Positions 1-8,558 of a stretch of DNA of 64,000 nucleotides are shown here, in pieces. The notes under the pieces are model-generated. The model ran no database searches. It was not told the origin of the DNA and worked only from the letters and a program-made list of their open reading frames with translations. The position numbers and the translations under genes were made by a program. Every line of letters begins with the position of its first letter. Within the stretch, counting starts at the first letter, position 1. Source of the DNA: Acidaminococcus massiliensis (lineage in GTDB: Bacteria > Bacillota > Negativicutes > Acidaminococcales > Acidaminococcaceae); assembly GCF_900095825.1 (NCBI RefSeq), contig NZ_LT608315.1, positions 62,001 to 126,000 of the forward strand, read 5' to 3'.

Positions 1-660
1 TCTTCTTTCTTCCATGCTCTGATCCTGTTTTTTGCCCTGGCCACCGTCCTGAGCACCTGGGGCTTCAACATCAGCGGCTTCATCGCCGGGCTCTCCATCG
101 GCGGGCTGGCCGTCTCCCTGGCGGCCAAGGATTCCCTGGCCAACATCTTTGCCTGTCTGGTGATCCTGATGGACCAGCCTTTCCATGTAGGAGACTGGAT
201 CATCTGCAACAATGTGGAAGGAATCGTGGAATCCATTTCCTTCCGCAGCACCAATGTACGGACCTTCACCCAGGCCCTGGTGTACATCCCCAATTCCCTG
301 ATCATCAGCACCCCCATCCAGAATTTCACCAACCGGCATATGCGCCGGCTGGAAATGACCCTAGGAGTCACCTATGACAGCACCCGGGAGCAGATGGAAG
401 AGCTGGTCCGGAAAATCACGGAATTCCTCCGGCAGGATCCGGATATCGTGAATGAAGGGATCACCGTGGCTTTTTCCAATATGGGAGCCAGCAGCCTGGA
501 TATCAGCATCGTCTGCTACTGCTGCCATACGGGTTATGACAAGTACATGAAAAGCAAGGAACGGATCAATCTGGAACTGATGCGGCTGCTGGAAGAAACC
601 GGCACCAGCGCCGCCTTTCCCAGCACCAGTGTGTATATCGAAAAAGGACCGGCCGCCTGA
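1..660 (+). CDS. MscS-family mechanosensitive channel (5' end missing)
   Basis: The reading frame is open from the first base and ends with TGA at 660, giving the last 219 residues; the start lies outside the window. The visible part begins with a hydrophobic helix and the glycine/alanine-rich pore helix of MscS channels (GLSIGGLAVSLAAKDSLANI), followed by the beta domain (PFHVGDWI, then VESISFRSTNVRTF and IPNSLI) and the alpha/beta C-terminal domain. MscS proteins sit in the inner membrane and release solutes when membrane tension rises after osmotic downshock. The family call is firm. Which subfamily it belongs to cannot be judged without the N-terminal helices. Confidence 0.9.
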   Translation, partial: SSFFHALILFFALATVLSTWGFNISGFIAGLSIGGLAVSLAAKDSLANIFACLVILMDQPFHVGDWIICNNVEGIVESISFRSTNVRTFTQALVYIPNSLIISTPIQNFTNRHMRRLEMTLGVTYDSTREQMEELVRKITEFLRQDPDIVNEGITVAFSNMGASSLDISIVCYCCHTGYDKYMKSKERINLELMRLLEETGTSAAFPSTSVYIEKGPAA

Positions 661-676
661 GCGGCTGGTCCTTTTT
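641..676. terminator. Bidirectional terminator between the MscS gene and aroK
   Basis: A 16-bp stem (641-656 with 661-676, one G-T pair) closes a 4-base loop and has A-runs on one side and T-runs on the other, so it can end transcription from both convergent genes. It overlaps the last codons of the channel gene. Confidence 0.85.
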
Positions 677-684
677 GGTCGGCC

Positions 685-1185
685 TTACAGCCCCGCCTTC
701 CTCACCAGTTCGATGATGTACTCCGTTGTCTTGTCGAAGTCTTCATCCACGGGGATGGTGTAGTCAGCGTATTTCAGATACAGGGGCATCCGCTCCCGGT
801 ACAGCTGGGTGAGCCGGTCTTCTGCAGAATTCAGCAGGGGCCGGCTTACTTTGTCCACGCAGCCGGCAATGGCTGCCAGGTCCCGGTTCAGGAAAAAGAT
901 TTTTCCCGTTGCCTGGAGAAAAGCGATATTTTCCGGCCGTTTCACCACCCCGCCTCCGCAGGAAATGATGATGCCGTCCATGGCGGAAAGGGCCTTCACC
1001 GCAGCCGTTTCCGCCTGGCGGAACACGTCTTCCCCTTCCTGGAACAAGTCCTTGATGGTGCGTCCGGTCTGTTCCACCACCTTATCATCCGCATCCAGCA
1101 CCGGCCGTCCCAGTGCCTTGCTCAGCTTCCGTCCGATGGTGGTCTTGCCAGCCCCGGGCATCCCGATGAGTACGATATTAGCCAT
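685..1185 (-). CDS. aroK: Shikimate kinase
   Basis: This 166-residue protein phosphorylates shikimate to shikimate 3-phosphate with ATP, step five of the chorismate pathway, in the cytoplasm. The P-loop is GMPGAGKTTIGRKL near residues 8-21, followed by the DADD segment that binds shikimate and Mg, and a CGGG motif near residue 76. Length and motif order are normal for AroK. It is the last gene of the aromatic operon and overlaps aroE by 8 bp, so it is probably translated by coupling. A bidirectional terminator follows. Confidence 0.95.
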   Translation of the reverse strand: MANIVLIGMPGAGKTTIGRKLSKALGRPVLDADDKVVEQTGRTIKDLFQEGEDVFRQAETAAVKALSAMDGIIISCGGGVVKRPENIAFLQATGKIFFLNRDLAAIAGCVDKVSRPLLNSAEDRLTQLYRERMPLYLKYADYTIPVDEDFDKTTEYIIELVRKAGL

Positions 1186-2011
1186 GGAAAGTTGCCTCCA
1201 GTTGTTTCATGATTTCCGGGATCAGTTCCGGATCCATTTTTTTCTGCTGCCAGATTTCTTCAGAGGCCACGGCCTGGGCCACCAGCATGTAAAGGCCGTT
1301 GCAGGTCCGGGCTCCTGTCTCCCGGGCATCGGCCAGGAAGCGGGTTTCCCCTGGATTATAGATGATATCCACAGCCGCAGCGAACCGGGCAGTGAACGCT
1401 GCCGAAACCGGGCTTTCCCCCACTTTGGGGAACATGCCCACTGGGGTGGTATTGATGATCACCTGACCGCCTCTTCCTTCCCGTTCTGCTGATCCATAAG
1501 TCTCCAGCAGGGTGTCCGGCCGCTGTGCCAAGAAACGGGCCAATGCGTCCTCCGCCTTCGCCCGGTCCCGGACCAGGATCCGGATGGAAGCCGCCCTGCG
1601 GTCCGCCAGTACCTGAAGGACCGCTTTGGCTGCCCCGCCGTTGCCCAGGACGGTCACTGCTGCCCCCTCCAGGGAGATCCCAGCCGCCTGGAGCATCCGA
1701 TCAAACCCCAGATAATCCGTATTGTACCCCTTCACTCCCTGGGGAGTAAAAGACAGGGTATTCACCGCTCCGATCTTTGCGGCTTCCGGCGCAATGGCCG
1801 CCAGATACGGCAGCACCGTTTCTTTGTAAGGGATGGTCACATTGCTGCCCCGGAGCCCCTCTGGATTTTCCTGGACAAAAGAAGCGACCTCTTCCGGTTC
1901 CCGTTCCAGGAGCTCATAGGTATCCTCCGTGCCCAGGGCCCGAAAGAGCGCCTGATGGATCTGGGGCGACAGGCTGTGCCCCAGTACCCTTCCCAACAAT
2001 CCAAATTTCAT
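1178..2011 (-). CDS. aroE: Shikimate dehydrogenase
   Basis: A 277-residue NADPH-dependent enzyme that reduces 3-dehydroshikimate to shikimate. The N-terminal substrate domain shows SLSPQIHQAL (about residue 13) and NVTIPYKE (about residue 58); the Rossmann domain shows GNGGAAKAVL near residue 126, and NTTPVGM follows later. The longer open frame upstream is not used: an ATG at 2011 overlaps the pheA stop as ATGA and gives the usual MKFGLLG start. The tight overlap with pheA and aroK supports translational coupling. Confidence 0.95.
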   Translation of the reverse strand: MKFGLLGRVLGHSLSPQIHQALFRALGTEDTYELLEREPEEVASFVQENPEGLRGSNVTIPYKETVLPYLAAIAPEAAKIGAVNTLSFTPQGVKGYNTDYLGFDRMLQAAGISLEGAAVTVLGNGGAAKAVLQVLADRRAASIRILVRDRAKAEDALARFLAQRPDTLLETYGSAEREGRGGQVIINTTPVGMFPKVGESPVSAAFTARFAAAVDIIYNPGETRFLADARETGARTCNGLYMLVAQAVASEEIWQQKKMDPELIPEIMKQLEATFHG

Positions 2012-2862
2012 GATTCTTTTTCTTCCTTTCCGTGATCCGCCGGATAATTCCCCAGGATCTTGCATTCCGTGGTGTCTTCCGGCAGATCTCCCAAGGCTTT
2101 CTGCACCGCTGGATCCGTCAGATGGCCGGTGATATCGATGTGGAAATAATATTCCCAAGGCCTTCCTGGTATGGGCCGGGATTCGATGTTGGTCATATTG
2201 ATCCGATACCGGGCAAAATGGGACAAGACCCGATACAAGGACCCGGGCTGATGCTTCAGGCTGACGATCAGGGTGATCTTGTCTGCTTCCGGCACCAGTT
2301 CCCGCTGCCGGCTGAGGATGATGAACCGGGTATAATTGCTCTGGTTGGTATTGATGCCCCGGGCCAGGATGGCCAGTCCATACTGTTCCGCCGCTTGGGC
2401 GCCGGCTACCGCCGCCATATGGGGATCTTTTTTCTGGGCCACCAATTCTGCCGCTTTGGCCGTATTGAAATAATTGAATTGCCGCATAGCAGGGTGTTCT
2501 TTGAAGAATACCTGGCACTGGGAAAACCCTTGGGGATGGGAATAGACTTCGGTGATCCCTTCCAATTTGGCTCCTGGACAGGCCAGGAGGCAGTGCTCCA
2601 CTTTGACGATTTTTTCCCCCACGATGGAAGCGCCATACCGCCGGACCAAGTCGTACACATCGGTGATCCCTCCCGTGGAAGAATTCTCGATGGGCAGCAC
2701 GCCATACCGTACCTTCCCTTCCATCACAGCCTGGATCACGTCCTCGAACAGCATGAAGTTCCTGGCGTCCACCGGTTTTCCGGCAAAATAAGTCTGGAGG
2801 GCCAGATGGCTGTACGCCCCGGGCACCCCTTGATAGCCTACAGGAATGGTTTCTTCTGCCAT
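2008..2862 (-). CDS. pheA: Prephenate dehydratase
   Basis: A 284-residue enzyme that converts prephenate to phenylpyruvate, the committed step to phenylalanine. The catalytic domain fills about residues 6-185 and contains the NYTRF motif with its catalytic Thr. An ACT regulatory domain follows, with GSLYRVLSHF and the ESRP motif, the usual site of phenylalanine feedback inhibition. There is no chorismate mutase domain. The ATG has GGAGGT five bases upstream. It sits between aroC (3-bp gap) and aroE (4-bp overlap). Confidence 0.95.
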   Translation of the reverse strand: MAEETIPVGYQGVPGAYSHLALQTYFAGKPVDARNFMLFEDVIQAVMEGKVRYGVLPIENSSTGGITDVYDLVRRYGASIVGEKIVKVEHCLLACPGAKLEGITEVYSHPQGFSQCQVFFKEHPAMRQFNYFNTAKAAELVAQKKDPHMAAVAGAQAAEQYGLAILARGINTNQSNYTRFIILSRQRELVPEADKITLIVSLKHQPGSLYRVLSHFARYRINMTNIESRPIPGRPWEYYFHIDITGHLTDPAVQKALGDLPEDTTECKILGNYPADHGKEEKES

Positions 2863-2865
2863 GGT

Positions 2866-3954
2866 TTACCTCCGTTCTGCCAGCAGGGACAGATCCAGCA
2901 GTGTCCAAGCCGTGACGGCTTCGATCACCGGGACAGCCCGGGGCAGGATGCAGGGATCGTGGCGTCCGGTGACTTCCAGGGTGGTGTTTTCTCCTGTAAC
3001 CACATTCACTGTATGCTGGGTCTTGCCGATGGAAGGGGTTGGTTTGACGGCCACCGTGAACAACAGCGGCATCCCATTGGTGATTCCCCCGGTGACGCCT
3101 CCATTGTGGTTGGTGGTACAGACCACTTTTCCATCCTGATAGGTCATGGGATCATTGGCCTCGCTGCCCCGCATTTCTGCCAGGCCGAAACCGTCTCCGA
3201 AAGCAATGCCCTTCACTGCCGGAACAGAGAACAGGGCATGGCTCAGCCGGCTTTCCACGGAATCGAAATAGGGTTCTCCCAGCCCCACCGGCAGACCGAT
3301 GGCCATACATTCGATGGTACCCCCTACGGAATCTTTTTCTTTCTGGGCTTCCGTGATCCGGACCGCCATGGCTTCCCGGACAGAAGGATCCAGCACCGGC
3401 AGGGTCTCATCTCCCCTAGCCAGGAGGGTCTCCGCCGTTTCTCCCAGAGGATCGAATTTCCGGTCCCGGACTCCCGCCAGGGTGGCCACATGGGCGCCTA
3501 CCGTGATCCCTCTGACCGCCAGCAGCTGTTTGGCCACGGCACCGGCAAAGACCAGAGGGGCTGTGAGCCTGCCGGAAAAACTGCCCCCGCCCCGATAGTC
3601 ATTGCAGCCGTGGAACTTCACATAGCCCGGATAATCCCCATGGCCCGGCCGCATGATTTCTTTCATCTTACTGTAATCTTTGGAATGGGCATTGCTGTTG
3701 GGGATCCGGGCACAGAGGGCCATGCCCGTAGTCCGGCCGTTGAAAAAGCCGCTTTCGATGCTGACACTGTCGCTTTCCTTCCGGGGCGTAGCCAGTTTGC
3801 TGTTGCCGGGGGCCCGCCGTTTCATTTCCCGGACAATGGCTTCCTGGTCCAATTCGATGCCTGCCGGCAGCCCGTCGATCACCACCCCGATGGAAGGTCC
3901 ATGGGATTCTCCAAAAATGGTCAGCTTGATCTGCTCACCCATCACACTGCTCAT
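2866..3954 (-). CDS. aroC: Chorismate synthase
   Basis: A 362-residue FMN-dependent enzyme that turns EPSP into chorismate, the last common step of the pathway. It shows the three family signatures: GESHGPSIGVVIDG at the N-terminus, a RGGGSFSGRLTAPLV segment around residue 120, and GRHDPCILPRAVPV near the C-terminus. An AGGAGG site lies five bases before the ATG. The start overlaps the end of aroA by 20 bp. Confidence 0.96.
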   Translation of the reverse strand: MSSVMGEQIKLTIFGESHGPSIGVVIDGLPAGIELDQEAIVREMKRRAPGNSKLATPRKESDSVSIESGFFNGRTTGMALCARIPNSNAHSKDYSKMKEIMRPGHGDYPGYVKFHGCNDYRGGGSFSGRLTAPLVFAGAVAKQLLAVRGITVGAHVATLAGVRDRKFDPLGETAETLLARGDETLPVLDPSVREAMAVRITEAQKEKDSVGGTIECMAIGLPVGLGEPYFDSVESRLSHALFSVPAVKGIAFGDGFGLAEMRGSEANDPMTYQDGKVVCTTNHNGGVTGGITNGMPLLFTVAVKPTPSIGKTQHTVNVVTGENTTLEVTGRHDPCILPRAVPVIEAVTAWTLLDLSLLAERR

Positions 3955-5227
3955 AATGTCCTCCTAACGCTGCAAAATCCTCCCAGAAATCCGGATAGGA
4001 TTTGGCCACACACTCGGCTCCCACCAAGGTCAGCGGTTCCCGGCACAGGATGCTGGCCACGGCCAGGCTCATGGCGATCCGATGGTCGTTCCAGCATTCC
4101 ACGGTGCCTCCGCCCAGTTCCACCACCCCATCGATGGACAGGCCATCCGGCCGTTCAGTGATCTTGGCACCCAGCTTGTTCAATTCCGTGGTCATGGCCT
4201 GCAGCCGGTCACATTCTTTCAGCCGCAGCCGTTCGGCGTGGATGATTTCCGTATGGCCCTGGCTGAGGGCAGCTGCCACCGTCAATACCGGGATGATATC
4301 CGGACAGTCCCCCCCGTCGATGGTAGTACCCAAAGGCACCGCCGGCCGGCTCACCAGTTTTTCTCCTTCAAAGACCACCTGTCCCCCCATCCGCTGGAGG
4401 ATGGGGATGATGGCCCTGTCCCCCTGGAGAGAGTCAGGATCCATCCCCAATAAGTTGATGGTCCGCCCCAGCATCCCAGCGGTGAGCCAGAAGGCCGCCT
4501 GGGAATAATCCCCTTCCACAGCGCCCTGCCGAGGCTGGTACTGCTGGTTCCCAAGGATCCGGTACCATCGATAGTTTTCGTGTTCGATCCGGATGCCGTA
4601 CTTTTGCAAAGCGGAAAGGGTCAAAGCGATGTAGCTCTGGCTTTCCAGCTTCCCGGTGATTTCCAGGGTGGAATCCCCGTCCAGCAAGGGCAGGGCAAAG
4701 AGCAGCCCGCTGATGAACTGGCTGCTCACATCGCCGGGCAGGGTAAATTTCCCCGGACGGAGAGGGCCCCGGACTTTCAGAGGGAAATTGTCCGTATCGC
4801 TCCCTTTTTGGAACAACAGTCCCTGTTCCCGGAAAATGGCTTCATAGGGGTCCAAAGGCCGGCTGCCCAGCTTCCCAGAGCCGATGAACGTGAAGGTTTC
4901 CCCGGAGACCGCTGCCAGGGGGATCAGGAAACGAAGGGTGGACCCGGATTCCCCGCAGTCCAGGACTGTTCCCGCCTGATGGGGACGGCATCCCTCCACG
5001 GCAAAACCAGTACGGCCATCGGTTTCCTCCTGAGAAGAAATCTCCGCCCCCAGCTGCCGGAGGCAGTCACAGGTGGCCAAAATATCTTTGCTGAGGCTCA
5101 CTTCTTCTACCTGGCTCTTTCCCTGGGCCAGGGCCGCACAGATCAGGGCCCTGTGGCCCATGCTTTTGGAAGAAGGTACCCGGAGCGTTCCGGAGAGAGA
5201 GCCCGGCTCAATGCGCAACGTGGTCAT
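3935..5227 (-). CDS. aroA: 3-phosphoshikimate 1-carboxyvinyltransferase (EPSP synthase)
   Basis: A 430-residue enzyme that joins phosphoenolpyruvate to shikimate 3-phosphate. The N-terminal SSKSMGHRALI segment with its conserved Lys, the DCGESGSTLRF motif near residue 90, and the late NDHRIAMSLA motif identify the family. The second motif carries the stretch that decides glyphosate class, but I do not assign a class by eye. It overlaps both aroB and aroC by 20 bp, the same length on each side. Confidence 0.96.
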   Translation of the reverse strand: MTTLRIEPGSLSGTLRVPSSKSMGHRALICAALAQGKSQVEEVSLSKDILATCDCLRQLGAEISSQEETDGRTGFAVEGCRPHQAGTVLDCGESGSTLRFLIPLAAVSGETFTFIGSGKLGSRPLDPYEAIFREQGLLFQKGSDTDNFPLKVRGPLRPGKFTLPGDVSSQFISGLLFALPLLDGDSTLEITGKLESQSYIALTLSALQKYGIRIEHENYRWYRILGNQQYQPRQGAVEGDYSQAAFWLTAGMLGRTINLLGMDPDSLQGDRAIIPILQRMGGQVVFEGEKLVSRPAVPLGTTIDGGDCPDIIPVLTVAAALSQGHTEIIHAERLRLKECDRLQAMTTELNKLGAKITERPDGLSIDGVVELGGGTVECWNDHRIAMSLAVASILCREPLTLVGAECVAKSYPDFWEDFAALGGHYEQCDG

Positions 5228-6296
5228 GATTCCATCCTTTCACATAGGGTTCCAGATCTGCAAAGGCCACTTTTTTCAGCAGGTGCTTCCCGATTTCCGG
5301 GACAATGATCAAGGTAATCTGGTTCCCCCGTTTCTTCTTGTCCATAGCAATCCCCGCCAGTACGTCCTGGTCACTGATGGAGTCTTCCGTAGGGATCTGG
5401 TATCTTTCCAGCAAATGCTGGATCCGGTCCGCCGTGCCCGGTTGGGTCAGCCCCATCTTTTCCGTGTTCCGGGTCAGCCGCACCATGCCGATGGCCACTC
5501 CTTCCCCATGGGTGTATTTCTCATAATGGTAGTACCGTTCCACTGCATGGCCGATGGTATGGCCGAAATTCAGCACCATCCGAGCCCCCACATCCCATTC
5601 GTCTTCTTCCACCACCTTCACTTTCAATCGGCAGCAGGCCGCGCTGATCTCGGCTGCATGAGCCAAGATGTCTTCGTCTCCCTGGAACTGCTCCAGCCGG
5701 GCAAACAGATCCGGATCGCCGAAAGCGGCACATTTGATCACTTCCGCCAGCCCGTCGTGGAGATACCGCCGGTCCAGGCTCCGGAGAAGTTCTGGATCCA
5801 TCAGGACCCCTTTGGGCTGATAGAAGGCGCCTACCAGGTTTTTCCCTTCCGGCAGGTCCACAGCCACCTTGCCCCCTACACTGCTATCGATCTGAGCCAG
5901 GAGGGTAGTCGGGATCTGGATGAAATCCACTCCCCGGAGGAAGCTGGCCGCCACAAAGCCTCCCAGATCCCCGGGGACGCCGCCCCCCAGGGTAATCACC
6001 AAGTCGCTGCGGGTCATACCGAAATCGGCACAGGCCCGGACCATGCGGCCGAAGGTTTCCAGGTTCTTATGGTCTTCCCCGGCTTCCATCACCAGCCGGC
6101 GGACGGCAAACCCCTGTTCCCGGAGCTGCTGTTCCAGGCTGTTTCCATAGAGCCCGTCAACGGTCCGGTCTGTAAGGATGGCCGCCTTGTCCGCCTTAGA
6201 CAGGGCACGGACCTTTTCCCCCATGGCAGCCCAGGAATGGGCGGCAATTTCAATGGTATAGGATTTTTCTCCCAGATCAACGAAGATTTTTTCCAT
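5208..6296 (-). CDS. aroB: 3-dehydroquinate synthase
   Basis: A 362-residue NAD- and metal-dependent enzyme that cyclises DAHP to 3-dehydroquinate. The GGGVPGDLGGFVAA nucleotide-binding motif lies near residue 100, and metal ligands are visible in NFGHTIGHAVE near residue 250. Length is normal. The next enzyme of the pathway, 3-dehydroquinate dehydratase (aroD/aroQ), is absent from this operon and from the window. Confidence 0.96.
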   Translation of the reverse strand: MEKIFVDLGEKSYTIEIAAHSWAAMGEKVRALSKADKAAILTDRTVDGLYGNSLEQQLREQGFAVRRLVMEAGEDHKNLETFGRMVRACADFGMTRSDLVITLGGGVPGDLGGFVAASFLRGVDFIQIPTTLLAQIDSSVGGKVAVDLPEGKNLVGAFYQPKGVLMDPELLRSLDRRYLHDGLAEVIKCAAFGDPDLFARLEQFQGDEDILAHAAEISAACCRLKVKVVEEDEWDVGARMVLNFGHTIGHAVERYYHYEKYTHGEGVAIGMVRLTRNTEKMGLTQPGTADRIQHLLERYQIPTEDSISDQDVLAGIAMDKKKRGNQITLIIVPEIGKHLLKKVAFADLEPYVKGWNHDHVAH

Positions 6297-7149
6297 AGAA
6301 CATGTCCCTTCTTTTCTTTTTGGCCTGCTCCATCATCTGTTCCAGTTCTTCTCGGTCATCCTGCTGGAGGGCACTCTTCCAGTGCTCCAGCTGCAGCTCC
6401 AATTTGTTGATTTCCCGGAGCACCGGTCCTTTGTTCAGGAGGAAAAGATCGCTCCACAGGGCCGCATTGATGTCCGCCACCCGGGTGGCATCCCGGAAGG
6501 AGCCGGCCACGAAGTACTTGGTATTTTCCTGCATGGAATCGCTGTTGATCAAGGATACCGCCATCACATGGGGCAGATCACTGGTATAGGCAATGATGCT
6601 GTCATGCTCTTCCACGGTCAGTTCCACCACCCGGGCACAGCCCAGCTCATAGGCCATATTCCGCAGCCAGGCTTCATGGTCCGGCAGGTTGTTTGCCCGG
6701 CGGATCAAGATGAAATTGGCCCCCTGGAAAATCTGGGAAGTGCTCTGGCTGTAGCCCTTGCCCTCCCGGCCCGCCATGGGATGGGTAGGGACAAAATCCA
6801 TAGACCGCCCCAGGAGTGCGTCCACTTGGTCGGGGATGCTCCCCTTGATCCCCATCACATCGGTGAGGAGCACATCCGGCTTGAAATACTGGACATGTTC
6901 CCGGACAAAGGGGACAAAGGCGCTTGGATACATGCAGCAGATGATCACATCCGCTTCCCGGAGGAGTTCCGGGTTCCCGTCCGCCAGTTCCGTCACATAG
7001 CCTTCATCCTTGGCCATGAGAGAGACGATATGGTTCCGGTCCATCCCGATGATCCGTTTTACCTTCTGGCTCTTCAGGGCCTTGGCGTAAGACCCGCCGA
7101 TCAGCCCCAGCCCTACAATTGCAACTACCGTGTCCTGCAGTTTCTTCAT
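6277..7149 (-). CDS. tyrA: Prephenate dehydrogenase
   Basis: A roughly 290-residue NAD-dependent enzyme that converts prephenate to 4-hydroxyphenylpyruvate for tyrosine. It has a Rossmann GLGLIGGSYAKALK motif at the N-terminus, the THPMAGREGKG substrate motif near residue 140, and a helical dimerisation domain. I prefer the ATG at 7149 because the AGGAAGG site is 8 bases away; the alternative ATG at 7155 lies only two bases from that site. It lacks a C-terminal ACT domain, so feedback control by tyrosine is not evident in the protein itself. Confidence 0.92.
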   Translation of the reverse strand: MKKLQDTVVAIVGLGLIGGSYAKALKSQKVKRIIGMDRNHIVSLMAKDEGYVTELADGNPELLREADVIICCMYPSAFVPFVREHVQYFKPDVLLTDVMGIKGSIPDQVDALLGRSMDFVPTHPMAGREGKGYSQSTSQIFQGANFILIRRANNLPDHEAWLRNMAYELGCARVVELTVEEHDSIIAYTSDLPHVMAVSLINSDSMQENTKYFVAGSFRDATRVADINAALWSDLFLLNKGPVLREINKLELQLEHWKSALQQDDREELEQMMEQAKKKRRDMFYGKNLR

Positions 7150-7174
7150 TGCCATTTCCTTCCTGTTTCCGTCC

Positions 7175-8188
7175 TTACAGTTCCCGTCCCACAGCCGGGG
7201 CCAGGATCCGCAGGTCCTGCATCAGTTTGTCAAAATCCGGCAGGGAAAGGCTCTGGGCCCCGTCACACCAGGCGTGTTGGGGATCGTTGTGGGTCTCGAT
7301 GATCAGACCGTCCGCTCCTGCTGCAATGGCCGCTTTGGACATAGTGGGCACCATCCAGGCCTTTCCGGTAGCATGGCTGGGATCCACGATCACCGGCAGA
7401 TGGCTCAGCCGCTTCACCGCCTGTACGGCAGAAAGATCCAGGGTGTTCCGGGTATAAGTTTCAAAGGTCCGGATGCCCCGTTCACAGAGGATGACGTTCT
7501 CATTGCCTTCCGACATGATGTATTCCGCGCTCATGAGCCATTCTTCGATGGTAGCGGACAGTCCCCGCTTCAGGAGGATGGGTTTCTTCAGTTTTCCCAG
7601 TTCTTTCAGCAGGGTGAAGTTCTGCATATTCCGGGCCCCTACCTGGATCAAGTCCACTTTTTCCACAAATTCATCGATCTTGTCCGCAGCCATGATCTCC
7701 GTCACAATGGGCAGATGGTTGGCATTCCCTGCCTGGCGGATCATGTCCAGACCCTTGTCGCCCAACCCCTGGAAGGAGTAAGGAGAAGTACGGGGTTTGA
7801 ACGCCCCGCCCCGGAGCATGGCTGCTCCGCTCTGTTTCACAGAGGCGGCAATGGTGTCCATCTGCTGCTGGCCTTCCACCGAACAGGGACCGGCAATGAC
7901 CACCAGCTTTTTGCCGCCCACTTTCACCCCGCTGACGTCGATGATGGAATCATCCGGATGGAACATCCGGTTGGCCCGTTTGAAAGGTTCCTGGACCCGC
8001 ATGGCCTTGTCCACCCATTCATTCACCATGAAATCTTCCGGATCCAATATGCTGGTATCCCCTACGATGCCCAGGACTTCCTGGTTCTCCCCGATGCTGT
8101 CATGGATGGTGAAGCCTCTCTGTTCCAGGCTCTTTCTCAGTTTTTCAGATGCTTCCTTGGGTGCACCTTTCTTCATTACGATGATCAT
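7175..8188 (-). CDS. aroF: 3-deoxy-7-phosphoheptulonate synthase (type I-beta)
   Basis: A 337-residue DAHP synthase that condenses phosphoenolpyruvate and erythrose 4-phosphate, the entry step to aromatic biosynthesis. Residues 1-80 form the ferredoxin-like domain that in related type I-beta enzymes carries Tyr/Phe feedback control. The TIM barrel follows with AGPCSVEG, a GGAFKPRTSPYSFQG loop, CERGIRTFE and DPSHATGK. An AGGAGG site precedes the ATG by seven bases. It is the first enzyme gene of the operon and lies directly behind the attenuator at 8246-8436. Confidence 0.95.
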   Translation of the reverse strand: MIIVMKKGAPKEASEKLRKSLEQRGFTIHDSIGENQEVLGIVGDTSILDPEDFMVNEWVDKAMRVQEPFKRANRMFHPDDSIIDVSGVKVGGKKLVVIAGPCSVEGQQQMDTIAASVKQSGAAMLRGGAFKPRTSPYSFQGLGDKGLDMIRQAGNANHLPIVTEIMAADKIDEFVEKVDLIQVGARNMQNFTLLKELGKLKKPILLKRGLSATIEEWLMSAEYIMSEGNENVILCERGIRTFETYTRNTLDLSAVQAVKRLSHLPVIVDPSHATGKAWMVPTMSKAAIAAGADGLIIETHNDPQHAWCDGAQSLSLPDFDKLMQDLRILAPAVGREL

Positions 8189-8245
8189 GTTGTTTCCTCC
8201 TGTTCTTCTTTCCTACCATTCTACTTTTACCAACACCCTCTGCAC

Positions 8246-8275
8246 AAAAAAAGCAGACTCGCAAGGAGTCTGCTT
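8246..8275 (-). terminator. Attenuator terminator in the aro operon leader
   Basis: On the minus strand a perfect 10-bp stem (8266-8275 with 8251-8260) with a 5-base loop is followed by a run of seven T. It lies between the leader-peptide stop at 8311 and the aroF start at 8188, so it would stop transcription before the first enzyme gene. A second small hairpin (CTCCGG/CCGGAG, 8293-8308) sits between the stop codon and the terminator. Confidence 0.85.
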
Positions 8276-8310
8276 TACGGTTCAATGGGAACCTCCGGGG
8301 ATCCGGAGCA

Positions 8311-8436
8311 TCAGTCTCTCTTCACGGTGGGATAAACATGCAGTTCATGGCAGCCAAAATAACCAAAGCCAAAATAATAGCTCTGGGTAAAATAGAAGCC
8401 ATATGCAGTTCCCCAGTTCATTGTGGAAAGAGTCAT
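8311..8436 (-). CDS. Aromatic-rich leader peptide of the aro operon
   Basis: This 41-codon frame is too short for ordinary gene calling. It encodes 1 Trp, 6 Tyr and 5 Phe; 11 of these 12 aromatic residues fall in residues 8-27, for example the segment YGFYFTQSYYFGFGYF. The ATG at 8436 has AAGGCGG seven bases upstream and begins about 26 bases after the predicted transcription start. It ends with TGA just before the terminator hairpin. This is the textbook layout of peptide-leader attenuation: ribosome stalling on Tyr/Phe (perhaps Trp) codons when charged tRNA is scarce would permit read-through into aroF. An internal ATG at 8421 is an alternative start. Family knowledge supports the mechanism; expression has not been shown. 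Confidence 0.85.
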   Translation of the reverse strand: MTLSTMNWGTAYGFYFTQSYYFGFGYFGCHELHVYPTVKRD

Positions 8437-8469
8437 ATTCAAACCGCCTTTATACATTGGAATGCGTAT

Positions 8470-8498
8470 ATAATACTCCTGTTTACAAAATCCGTCAA
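8470..8498 (-). promoter_or_regulatory. Promoter of the aro operon
   Basis: On the minus strand TTGACG (8493-8498) and TATTAT (8470-8475) are separated by exactly 17 bases. Predicted transcription begins near 8462, giving a short leader before the leader-peptide ATG. Confidence 0.8.
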
Positions 8499-8558
8499 TG
8501 GAGAAATGATTTTCCTGTCATTGAAACGAAAATATGTATCGATAGTTACAGGGTCGTG

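Noticed and set aside
2032-4161. A 709-codon open frame on the plus strand across aroC and pheA
   Set aside because: It is antisense to genes with unmistakable motifs, its protein has no domain and odd composition; long antisense frames are common in this GC-rich DNA.
8246-8436. T-box riboswitch in the aro leader
   Set aside because: The AGGTGG-type antiterminator sequence and stem I features are missing; the leader peptide explains the structure better.
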